A DNA stretch of 7,986 nt from NCBI GenBank assembly GCA_050288425.1, contig JBNKDU010000127.1, positions 1-7,986 of the forward strand, read 5' to 3'. This DNA is from JARRKU01 sp050288425 (GTDB taxonomy: Bacteria; Desulfobacterota; Desulfobacteria; Desulfobacterales; Desulfosarcinaceae). The position numbers and the translations under genes were made by a program. The notes under the pieces are model-generated. The model had not been told where the DNA came from. It ran no database searches and was given only the letters and a program-made list of their open reading frames with translations. Below are positions 1 through 5,575 of this stretch, one piece after another. The first letter of the stretch is position 1. Every line of letters begins with the position of its first letter.

Positions 1-1838
1 TCGATGGTGGCCGGCATCTTCCACTCCTTGTTGTCGGCGATTTTCTGGATGGTGCCGCGCAAGATCTTGCCCGACCGTGTCTTCGGCAACCGTTTGACCA
101 CCGTGGCGGTCTTGAAGGATGCCACCGGTCCGATGCGGTCGCGTACCATCTGGATGACTTCCTTGACGATTTCCCCCGGGTCGCGTTGGATGCCTGCGTT
201 CAGCACGAGAAAGCCCACCGGCACCTGCCCCTTGAGCTGGTCGTCTACGCCCAGCACGGCGCATTCGGCCACTTCGGGATGGTCGGCCAGGACCTCCTCC
301 ATTGCGCCGGTGGAGAGCCGGTGGCCGGCCACGTTGATGATGTCATCCGTGCGGGACATGATGAAGGCGTAGCCTTCGTCATCGATGAAGCCGGCATCGG
401 CCGTCTGGTAGTATCCGGGAAATTCCTGCAGATAGGATTCGAGATAGCGTTCGTCGTTCTGCCACAGGGTGGGCAGGGATCCGGGCGGCAAGGGCAGTTT
501 GACCACCAGGGCGCCGATTTCTCCGGGTTTCACCGGTTCGTGGGATTCCGGATCCAGGACCTGGAGGTTCCAGCCCGGCGCCGCCTTGGTGGGGGAACCT
601 TCCTTGACCGGAAAATGCTCGATGCCCAGGCAGTTGGCGCAGATCGCCCAGCCGGTCTCGGTCTGCCACCAATGGTCGATCACCGGCACGCCCAGCTTGT
701 TCTGCGCCCATTTCAGGGTGTCCGGATCGGTTCGCTCCCCGGCCAGGAAGAGGGCCTTGAAATTGGAAAGATCGTAGTTTGCGATCAGTTCGCCCTCCGG
801 ATCTTCACGCTTGATGGCCCGGAAAGCGGTGGGAGCCGTGAAGAGCGCCTTGACCCCATGCTCCGCGATCACGCGCCAGAAGACCCCGGCATCGGGGGTG
901 CCCACCGGTTTGCCTTCGAATAGGATGGTGGTGCAGCCGGCCAGCAGGGGAGCGTAGACGATATAGGAGTGGCCCACCACCCAGCCGACATCGGATGCGG
1001 CCCAATAGACATCGCCCGGCTCCACGTTGTAGATCGCCTTCATGGTCCATTTCAGGGCCACGGCATGGCCGCCGTTGTCCCGCACCACGCCTTTGGGCTG
1101 TCCGGTGGTGCCCGAGGTATAGAGGATGTAGAGCGGGTCGGTGGCCGCCACGGTCACGCATTCGGCGGGCTCCGCCACGGCCATGGCCTCGGCCCAATCC
1201 AGGTCGCGGCCCGCCTGCATATCGGCCGTGCACATGGGGCGCTGCAGAATCACGCATTTGTCCGGCTTGTGGATGGCCATGTCGATGGCGCCGTCGAGAA
1301 GCGGCTTGTAGGCGATCACTTTCTTGACTTCGATACCGCAGGAAGCCGAGACCATCACCTTGGGCTTGGCGTCGTCGATGCGGGTGGCCAGTTCGTTGGC
1401 CGCAAACCCTCCGAATACCACCGAATGGACTGCTCCGATGCGGGCGCAGGCCAGCATGGCGATGGCCGCTTCGGGGATCATGGGCATGTAGATCACCACC
1501 CGGTCGCCCTTGGTTACCCCCTGGGCGGCGAGCACGCCGGCGAAGCGGGCCACCTCATCGCGCAGCCGGGTATAGGTGAAGATCTTCTTCCGGTCGGTAA
1601 CCGGGCTGTCGTAGATCAGGGCCGGCTGATCCCCGCGGCCGTTTTCGATATGCACATCCAGGGCATTGTAGCAGGTGTTCAGTTCGCCGCCGGTGAACCA
1701 CCGGTAGAAGGGGGCCTTGCTGTCATCCAGGACACGGTCCCAGCGTTTGTTCCAGGTGATGGCTTCGGCCGCCTCGCCCCAGAAACGTTCCGGATCGTTG
1801 ATCGATTGCTGGTAAGCGGCTTCGTAAGATTGGGTCAT
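1..1838 (-). CDS. prpE: Propionyl/acetyl-CoA synthetase (AMP-forming, PrpE-like), C-terminus cut by window edge
   Basis: This cytoplasmic enzyme would activate a short-chain acid, probably propionate and perhaps acetate, with ATP and CoA through an acyl-AMP intermediate. The 612 visible codons read without a stop. Adenylate-forming motifs appear in order: the phosphate loop YTSGTTGQPKG (residues 240-250), WWQTETGW (390-397), SRTDDIINVAGHRLS (495-509) and PKTRSGK (585-591). K591 sits where the acetylatable catalytic lysine of enterobacterial PrpE lies (about residue 592 of 628), so only some 15 residues should be missing. The short N-terminus, starting near QQSINDPERFW, and TETGW rather than TETGG favour PrpE over Acs, although the WW pair is Acs-like. 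The ATG is chosen because AAGGAGG lies 6 bases upstream. The gene seems to have its own promoter and is separated from nrdG by 432 bases. Family is near certain; substrate is inferred. Confidence 0.9.
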   Translation of the reverse strand, partial: MTQSYEAAYQQSINDPERFWGEAAEAITWNKRWDRVLDDSKAPFYRWFTGGELNTCYNALDVHIENGRGDQPALIYDSPVTDRKKIFTYTRLRDEVARFAGVLAAQGVTKGDRVVIYMPMIPEAAIAMLACARIGAVHSVVFGGFAANELATRIDDAKPKVMVSASCGIEVKKVIAYKPLLDGAIDMAIHKPDKCVILQRPMCTADMQAGRDLDWAEAMAVAEPAECVTVAATDPLYILYTSGTTGQPKGVVRDNGGHAVALKWTMKAIYNVEPGDVYWAASDVGWVVGHSYIVYAPLLAGCTTILFEGKPVGTPDAGVFWRVIAEHGVKALFTAPTAFRAIKREDPEGELIANYDLSNFKALFLAGERTDPDTLKWAQNKLGVPVIDHWWQTETGWAICANCLGIEHFPVKEGSPTKAAPGWNLQVLDPESHEPVKPGEIGALVVKLPLPPGSLPTLWQNDERYLESYLQEFPGYYQTADAGFIDDEGYAFIMSRTDDIINVAGHRLSTGAMEEVLADHPEVAECAVLGVDDQLKGQVPVGFLVLNAGIQRDPGEIVKEVIQMVRDRIGPVASFKTATVVKRLPKTRSGKILRGTIQKIADNKEWKMPATI

Positions 1839-1844
1839 GGCCTT

Positions 1845-1851
1845 CCTCCTT
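1845..1851 (-). promoter_or_regulatory. Ribosome binding site of the acyl-CoA synthetase gene
   Basis: The minus strand reads AAGGAGG, six bases before the ATG ending at 1838. This strong Shine-Dalgarno sequence fixes the start. A second ATG a little upstream (minus strand, ATGAACAAGG) is out of frame. Confidence 0.85.
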
Positions 1852-1912
1852 GTTCATCGGCGGTCTGGAACCGCTGGTGACGCCTGTTGCCGTTTCATGC
1901 AGCGAACAATAT

Positions 1913-1943
1913 CGGCCGCCGGGAGCAGCCGGATCCGCGGCCG
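1913..1943 (-). other. Inverted repeat in the prpE leader, proximal
   Basis: Arms CGGCCGC and GCGGCCG pair perfectly over 7 bp around a 17-base interior (1920-1936). In the predicted transcript this forms a GC-rich stem about 75 bases before the start codon. No uridine run follows, so it is not a terminator. In GC-rich DNA such a stem may arise by chance, and no known riboswitch is recognised here. Confidence 0.3.
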
Positions 1944-2021
1944 GGGAAACCGCGTCGTTTCGGGTTCTGATGATGAAGCAGTAACGACGGCACCGGTGGC
2001 ATTGAAGAAGGCCATGTCAAC

Positions 2022-2059
2022 ACGCGCCCCAGGACTGACTCCGCATTGCGCAGGCGCGT
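2022..2059 (-). other. Inverted repeat in the prpE leader, distal
   Basis: Arms ACGCGCC and GGCGCGT (2022-2028 and 2053-2059) pair over 7 bp. In the minus-strand RNA a G-U pair extends the stem to 8 bp. The interior contains a smaller CGC/GCG stem. It would lie about 25-60 bases after the predicted transcription start. No U-tract follows. Its function is unknown and chance occurrence is possible. Confidence 0.3.
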
Positions 2060-2080
2060 TTCGGAAGGTGGAAGATCGAT

Positions 2081-2111
2081 GCCGGATTCACCATAAAAAA
2101 GGCCGGATTCA
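2081..2111. repeat. Tandem direct repeat GCCGGATTCA x2 within the prpE promoter
   Basis: The 10-mer GCCGGATTCA occurs at 2081-2090 and again at 2102-2111, exactly 21 bp apart, about two helical turns. One copy lies in the spacer between the predicted -35 and -10 hexamers. The other abuts the -10 and covers the expected start point. Same-face repeats over a core promoter are typical of a repressor operator; no regulator can be named from the sequence. Confidence 0.6.
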
Positions 2112-2118
2112 ATGTCAA
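2090..2118 (-). promoter_or_regulatory. Sigma-70-type promoter for the acyl-CoA synthetase gene
   Basis: On the minus strand a perfect TTGACA (2113-2118) is followed after 17 bases by TATGGT (2090-2095), four of six matches to TATAAT. Transcription would start near 2083 and give a leader of about 245 bases. The area is locally AT-rich within GC-rich DNA. This supports a transcript separate from nrdDG. Confidence 0.7.
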
Positions 2119-2134
2119 GTAAAAAAATGAATGA

Positions 2135-2147
2135 CATACAGTGTATG
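2135..2147. promoter_or_regulatory. 13-bp palindrome upstream of the prpE promoter
   Basis: CATACAGTGTATG is a perfect palindrome of 6-bp arms around a central G. Its centre, 2141, lies about 58 bp upstream of the predicted start point, a common place for an activator dimer. The odd symmetry differs from the even-length NrdR box, so I do not call it one. The cognate regulator is unknown. Confidence 0.4.
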
Positions 2148-2270
2148 AATAAAAAATCAGGAAATAACTCAACCTGCGTGCCGGCGGCCCGGTGAACCCT
2201 TTCGAACTTGCCGGTTCTTTCTTCCGCAGGGTCGGTGCATCGGCGGCGGGATCCACTTCCGGGGACGGGC

Positions 2271-2963
2271 TCATCGAATCAGGCAGACCGAGACCTCCGG
2301 CGATACAATCGCCCGCAGCCGTTCGAGTTCTTCCCGGGTGTGCCCGGGACCGGCGCCGGCGAAGAAGTTCCCGTCCAGCACCTTTTCCGGACGGAAGGTC
2401 TGCAACACATAGCGCCGCGCTCCGGCGACGGCCGGGACCATCCGGCGAACCTGCGCTTCGTCCACGAAGGGGCGCACACAGGTAGTGCGGAATTCGTAAT
2501 CGATGCCTCCATTCAGGATGGCCGCGATGCTCTTCCGGACCAGCGGCCAGGTGCCGGGGGGGCACAAGGGGGGGCGGTAGAGGGCCGGCGCGGTCTTGAG
2601 GTCCATGGCCAGGTAGTCGATTCGCCCGGCGTCCAGGAGACGGCGGACCACCCCGGGGCGGCTGCCGTTGGTGTCCAGCTTGACCGCCAGTTCCAGGCCC
2701 TGAATTTCGGCGCATAAATCTTCCAGGCCGTCCCACAGGGTGGGCTCCCCTCCGCTGATCACCACGCCGTCCAGAAATCCGCGGCGTCGGTCCAGAAACG
2801 TCAGCACCGACTCGATATCGAGCTCCTGCGGTGCCGGTCCCCGGACCAGTTCGGGATTGTGGCAGAAGGGGCAGGTGAAGTTGCAGCCGGAAACAAACAG
2901 CACGCAACTGACCTTGCCGGGAAAGTCGATGAGCGAATTTTTCTGCAGGCCGACGATACCCAT
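2271..2963 (-). CDS. nrdG: Anaerobic ribonucleotide reductase activating protein NrdG (radical SAM)
   Basis: This 230-residue radical SAM activase would cleave S-adenosylmethionine with a [4Fe-4S] cluster and generate the glycyl radical on NrdD. The cluster-binding motif CxxxCxxC is seen as CNFTCPFC (C27, C31, C34), with the SAM-contacting ISGGEP at 69-74 and a conserved KLDTNGS at 95-101. The N-terminal GLQKNSLIDFPGK is typical of these activases. It is longer than the 154-residue E. coli protein and fits the longer NrdG2-type subfamily. The ATG lies only 9 bases after the nrdD stop and has no convincing Shine-Dalgarno sequence, so translation is probably coupled to nrdD. No strong intrinsic terminator is visible downstream. 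Family and role are secure, given the nrdD neighbour. Confidence 0.95.
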   Translation of the reverse strand: MGIVGLQKNSLIDFPGKVSCVLFVSGCNFTCPFCHNPELVRGPAPQELDIESVLTFLDRRRGFLDGVVISGGEPTLWDGLEDLCAEIQGLELAVKLDTNGSRPGVVRRLLDAGRIDYLAMDLKTAPALYRPPLCPPGTWPLVRKSIAAILNGGIDYEFRTTCVRPFVDEAQVRRMVPAVAGARRYVLQTFRPEKVLDGNFFAGAGPGHTREELERLRAIVSPEVSVCLIR

Positions 2964-2972
2964 GAATCCGGG

Positions 2973-5195
2973 TCAGGTGGCCGTGGAGGTCCGGCGCTGG
3001 AGGACGGTGTCTTCTTCGGCCGGAGACGGGATTTCCATCGCCGGGGCGGCGGCGGGCTTGCCCTGGGTTGCGGGTACCACGGCCGCGCTGACCCCCGGGT
3101 CCACGGATCCGGGGCAATAGGTGCGGCGCTGGGCGTACTCGGCCTGCTTGCCGTCGTTCCATTGTTTGATGGGGCGCAGGTAGCCCACCACCCGGGAGTA
3201 GACCTCGGTCTCCTGGTTGCAGTGGGAGCAGCGCGCCTGTTCGCCGCGCAGATAGCCGTGGGAGGGGCAGACGCTGAAGGTGGGGGTCAGGGTGAAGTAG
3301 GGCAGCCTGTAATTTCCGGCGATTTTGCGGACCAGGCCCTTGACCGCTTCGATATCGTCCAGTTGCTCCCCCAGAAAGATGTGCAGCACGGTTCCGCCGG
3401 TGTACTTGGTCTGGAGCCTGTCCTGCAACTGCAAGGTCTCATACAGGTCGTCGGTATAGTTGACCGGCAATTGGGTCGAATTGGTGTAGAACGGGGCCGC
3501 CCCGCGGAGATATTCGGCTTCGTTGGCACACAGGATCCCGTCGAGTTTGCGCTTGTCCAGCAGGGCCAGGCGGTAGGAGGTGCCCTCGGCCGGCGTGGCT
3601 TCGAGGTTGAAGATATCCCCGGTTTCGTCCTGGACCCGGGAAAGCAGGTCGCGCAAATGGTCCATGACCTTGAGGGAGAAGGCCTGGCCCTCCACGGTAC
3701 CGATGTCCTTGCGCAGGAAGTTGAGGCAGGCTTCGTTCATGCCGATGATGCCCACGGTGGAGAAGTGGTTCTTCCAGAAGGTCCCCGTGTTCCGCTTGAT
3801 TTCGCGCAGGTAGAAACGGGAATAGGGGTACAGGTTCTTTCCGGTGAACTTTTCCAGCACCTTGCGTTTGATGTTCAGGCTTTCCACGGCCAACTCGACG
3901 CGATGGTCCAACAGTTCGAAAAATTCCGCCTCGCCGCCGGCCTGGTACCCGATGCGGGGCAGGTTGATGGTGACCACGCCGATGGAACCGGTCAGCGGAT
4001 TGGCGCCGAAGAGCCCGCCGCCGCGTTTCAGCAGTTCGCGGTTGTCCAGGCGCAGGCGGCAGCACATGGAACGCGCGTCTTCCGGGCTCATATCGGAATT
4101 GACGAAGTTGGAGAAGTAGGGAATGCCGTATTTGGCGGTCATCCGCCAGACCGGGGTCAGATTGGGATTGTCCCAGTCGAAGTCGGCGGTGATGTTGTAT
4201 GTGGGAATGGGAAAGGTGAAGACCCGTCCCTTGGCGTCGCCCTCCATCATCACTTCGGCGAAGGCCTTGTTGATCAGGTCCATCTCTTTTTGAAAATCGC
4301 CGTAGGTCTCCTCCCGTTCCCTGCCGCCGACGATCACGGCGTGATCCTTGAGAATCGCGGGTGCGTAGAGGTCCATGGTGATATTGGTGAAGGGCGTCTG
4401 GAAGCCCACCCGGGTGGGGATGTTGATATTGAAGACGAACTCCTGCAGGGCCTGTTTCACCCGTTTGTACGACAGACGGTCAAAGCGAACGAAAGGGGCC
4501 AGCAGGGTGTCGAAATTGGAAAGCGCCTGGGCGCCGGCCGCCTCGCCCTGGAGGGTATAGAAGAAGTTGACGATCTGCCCCAGGGCCGAACGCAGGTGCT
4601 TGGGCGGGGCGCTTTCCACCTTGCCTTCCACCCCCTTGAAGCCGTTGAGCAACAAGTCCTTCAGGTCCCAGCCCACGCAATAGATGGAGAGCAGGCTCAA
4701 GTCGTGGACATGCAGGTCGCCGTCCTTATGCGCCTTGCGGATCTGGGGCGGGTAGATCTTGTTGAGCCAATATTCCGAGGTCACGTCCGAGGAGATATAG
4801 TTGTTCAGCCCCTGGAGCGAATAGCACATATTGCTGTTCTCTTTGATCTTCCAGTCGAGGCGCTGGATATAGTGGTCCACCAGGTCCACGTTGGCCTTGG
4901 TGGTAATGCTGCGGATCTGGGCGTGCTGTTCCCGGTAGATGATATAGGCCTTGGCCGTGGTATGGTAGGGCGAATCGAGCAGCACGCGCTCGACGATGTC
5001 CTGGATCTCTTCCACCTCGGGCAGGGGGCCCAGGCGCAGCTCGTGGGCCAGGGTCAGTACCCGCAGGGTCAATTTGCGGGTTTCGCGCTCGCCGAATTCG
5101 CCGGTGGCCTTCCCGGCCTTGGCAATGGCGGCGGTGATCTTGGAAGAATCGAATTCGACAATCCGTCCGTCGCGTTTCTTGATTTGCTCGAACAA
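2973..5195 (-). CDS. nrdD: Anaerobic (class III) ribonucleoside-triphosphate reductase NrdD
   Basis: This 740-residue glycyl-radical enzyme reduces ribonucleoside triphosphates to deoxy forms without O2. Residues 3-93 are an ATP-cone allosteric domain (KKRDGR at 6-11, FDSSKI at 15-20). The catalytic barrel follows, with C173 in IYCVGWDLKDL and the MCCRLRLD cysteines (C378, C379), where the active-site thiyl cysteine is expected. A C-terminal zinc site uses C643, H646, C656 and C659. The radical glycine is G671 in SRVVGY. The start is TTG, supported by AAGGAGA 5 bases upstream. Family members commonly end near RRTY (690-693); this one continues for 47 more residues rich in Ala, Pro, Ser and Thr, with C694 at the junction. 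It heads an operon with nrdG. Confidence 0.96.
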   Translation of the reverse strand: MFEQIKKRDGRIVEFDSSKITAAIAKAGKATGEFGERETRKLTLRVLTLAHELRLGPLPEVEEIQDIVERVLLDSPYHTTAKAYIIYREQHAQIRSITTKANVDLVDHYIQRLDWKIKENSNMCYSLQGLNNYISSDVTSEYWLNKIYPPQIRKAHKDGDLHVHDLSLLSIYCVGWDLKDLLLNGFKGVEGKVESAPPKHLRSALGQIVNFFYTLQGEAAGAQALSNFDTLLAPFVRFDRLSYKRVKQALQEFVFNINIPTRVGFQTPFTNITMDLYAPAILKDHAVIVGGREREETYGDFQKEMDLINKAFAEVMMEGDAKGRVFTFPIPTYNITADFDWDNPNLTPVWRMTAKYGIPYFSNFVNSDMSPEDARSMCCRLRLDNRELLKRGGGLFGANPLTGSIGVVTINLPRIGYQAGGEAEFFELLDHRVELAVESLNIKRKVLEKFTGKNLYPYSRFYLREIKRNTGTFWKNHFSTVGIIGMNEACLNFLRKDIGTVEGQAFSLKVMDHLRDLLSRVQDETGDIFNLEATPAEGTSYRLALLDKRKLDGILCANEAEYLRGAAPFYTNSTQLPVNYTDDLYETLQLQDRLQTKYTGGTVLHIFLGEQLDDIEAVKGLVRKIAGNYRLPYFTLTPTFSVCPSHGYLRGEQARCSHCNQETEVYSRVVGYLRPIKQWNDGKQAEYAQRRTYCPGSVDPGVSAAVVPATQGKPAAAPAMEIPSPAEEDTVLQRRTSTAT

Positions 5196-5200
5196 TTGGC

Positions 5201-5207
5201 TCTCCTT
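5201..5207 (-). promoter_or_regulatory. Ribosome binding site deciding the TTG start of nrdD
   Basis: The minus strand reads AAGGAGA, ending 5 bases before TTG (5195-5193). It settles the use of a non-ATG start: the next residues FEQIKKRDGR are the normal beginning of an ATP-cone. A TTG start on a strong site may lower expression slightly. Confidence 0.8.
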
Positions 5208-5241
5208 CGCGGGGATCAGGGGATTTCAATGGTTCTGTTGT

Positions 5242-5259
5242 AACGGTTCCGGAACCGTT
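5242..5259. promoter_or_regulatory. Perfect 18-bp palindrome in the nrdD leader
   Basis: AACGGTTCCGGAACCGTT equals its own reverse complement over all 18 bases. It lies 47 bp upstream of the nrdD start codon and 35 bp from its ribosome binding site. As DNA it could be a dimer operator; as RNA it can fold into a 7-bp stem with a CCGG loop. It is far longer than expected by chance in a 380-bp region. No uridine run follows on either strand, so it is not itself a terminator. Confidence 0.6.
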
Positions 5260-5268
5260 CTGGGGAAA

Positions 5269-5290
5269 ACGGGCCTGGAGTCAAGCCCGT
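5269..5290 (-). other. Hairpin with short U-tract in the nrdD leader RNA
   Basis: In the nrdD-sense transcript, positions 5290 to 5269 fold into a 9-bp stem (ACGGGCUUG with CAGGCCCGU) closed by an ACUC tetraloop. It is followed by UUU and then CCCC. One pair is a U-G wobble that becomes a C/A mismatch in the opposite-strand RNA, so the full stem exists only in the nrdD direction. It resembles a weak intrinsic terminator placed before the gene, that is, a possible attenuator. The U-tract is short, so termination is uncertain. Confidence 0.45.
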
Positions 5291-5304
5291 AATGACGAGT
5301 GTAT

Positions 5305-5334
5305 TCCCTACAACAAGGGGTTGTCGTCTGTCAA
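5305..5334 (-). promoter_or_regulatory. Candidate nrdD promoter
   Basis: A perfect minus-strand TTGACA (5329-5334) lies 18 bases before TAGGGA (5305-5310), which matches TATAAT poorly. Transcription would begin near 5298 and give a leader of about 100 bases containing the two inverted repeats. The weak -10 suggests either a need for activation or a start elsewhere. The -35 is well supported, the -10 is not. Confidence 0.4.
5310..5324. promoter_or_regulatory. Interrupted palindrome ACAAC-N5-GTTGT over the nrdD core promoter
   Basis: Arms ACAAC (5310-5314) and GTTGT (5320-5324) flank AAGGG. The element sits between the candidate -35 and -10 of nrdD, where a bound repressor would block polymerase. 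The arms are only 5 bp, so chance cannot be excluded. Confidence 0.3.
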
Positions 5335-5341
5335 CGATATT

Positions 5342-5388
5342 TTTCTACATGTTGGTAATGATTTCTGTTGACATACCATATGTTGTAT
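5342..5388. promoter_or_regulatory. Pair of NrdR-box-like sites between nrdD and nrdJ
   Basis: NrdR boxes follow the remembered consensus ACACWATATATWGTGT. Box B, ATACCATATGTTGTAT (5373-5388), matches 12 of 16 positions. Box A, TTTCTACATGTTGGTA (5342-5357), matches 8 of the 10 core positions. The centres are 31 bp apart with 15 bp between boxes, the usual helical phasing of NrdR pairs. Box B overlaps the last base of the nrdJ -35 and its spacer; box A lies just upstream of the nrdD -35. NrdR represses RNR genes when ATP/dATP levels are adequate; its own gene is not in this window. Confidence 0.65.
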
Positions 5389-5397
5389 GCAAAAGAT
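5368..5397 (+). promoter_or_regulatory. Candidate nrdJ promoter
   Basis: A perfect TTGACA lies at 5368-5373. With an 18-base spacer the -10 would be AAAGAT (5392-5397), three of six matches, in an AT-rich patch. Transcription would start near 5404. NrdR-like box B occupies the spacer, consistent with repression. Confidence 0.4.
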
Positions 5398-5403
5398 TTT
5401 ATC

Positions 5404-5575
5404 TACGTTACATCAGGGCGGCCCATTCCGTAGTCATCCCGTTACCATTGTTCAGGCGGTTCAATTTCCCCAGCGGCAGAGGGTCCAAGTTTTCGGCATC
5501 CGGCCGGTAAGGGCGTCGGCCATTTCCCGACTGGGTGGATAGGGCAGGTTCCAAGACCATGGAGGAACAAGGCAC
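5404..5575 (+). other. nrdJ 5' leader, about 170 bases
   Basis: The expected untranslated leader holds only short inverted repeats: CTACG/CGTAG (5403-5407, 5429-5433) enclosing GGGCGGCCC, then GGCCG/CGGCC (5502-5506, 5517-5521), which competes with GTCGG/CCGAC (5515-5519, 5527-5531). Cobalamin riboswitches precede some class II RNR genes, but I cannot find the conserved B12-box or the required multi-stem layout. I see no credible short gene here. Confidence 0.35.
5561..5566 (+). promoter_or_regulatory. Ribosome binding site of nrdJ
   Basis: GGAGGA lies 9 bases before the GTG at 5576. An ATG at 5559 overlaps this site but is out of frame, and the nrdJ frame has a TAG at 5540-5542, so GTG is the only good start. 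Confidence 0.7.

Noticed and set aside
969..1880. 303-codon plus-strand open frame opposite prpE
   Set aside because: It is a shadow of the synthetase, which has all its conserved motifs on the other strand.
1895..2137. 80-codon minus-strand open frame ahead of prpE
   Set aside because: It would begin upstream of the predicted promoter and run through it. It has no ribosome binding site and no recognisable product.
2151..2230. Intrinsic terminator after nrdG
   Set aside because: CGCAGG/CCTGCG arms (2225-2230, 2173-2178) with an inner GAACC/GGTTC pair can fold, but the T-run at 2151-2156 is about 16 bases beyond the stem, so the canonical arrangement is missing.
2017..3162. 381-codon minus-strand frame overlapping nrdG and the nrdD end
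   Set aside because: It is an Arg/Pro/Gly-rich translation typical of a wrong frame. It spans the nrdD-nrdG junction and the prpE promoter and conflicts with the clear nrdG motifs.
2859..5243. 794-codon open frame antisense to nrdD
   Set aside because: It lies opposite a gene with intact catalytic motifs. High GC at third codon positions keeps this antisense frame free of stops, and the translation has no recognisable motif.
5292..5510. 72-codon plus-strand open frame in the nrdD-nrdJ spacer
   Set aside because: It overlaps both candidate promoters and the NrdR-like boxes, has no Shine-Dalgarno sequence and resembles no known peptide.
5502..5531. Mutually exclusive hairpins in the nrdJ leader as an attenuator
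   Set aside because: Both stems are only 5 bp with loops of 7-10 bases and no U-tract, which is expected by chance in such GC-rich sequence.
5390..5575. Cobalamin riboswitch ahead of the B12-dependent RNR
   Set aside because: It is biologically plausible, but the conserved B12-box sequence and multi-stem architecture are not visible and the leader is short for it.
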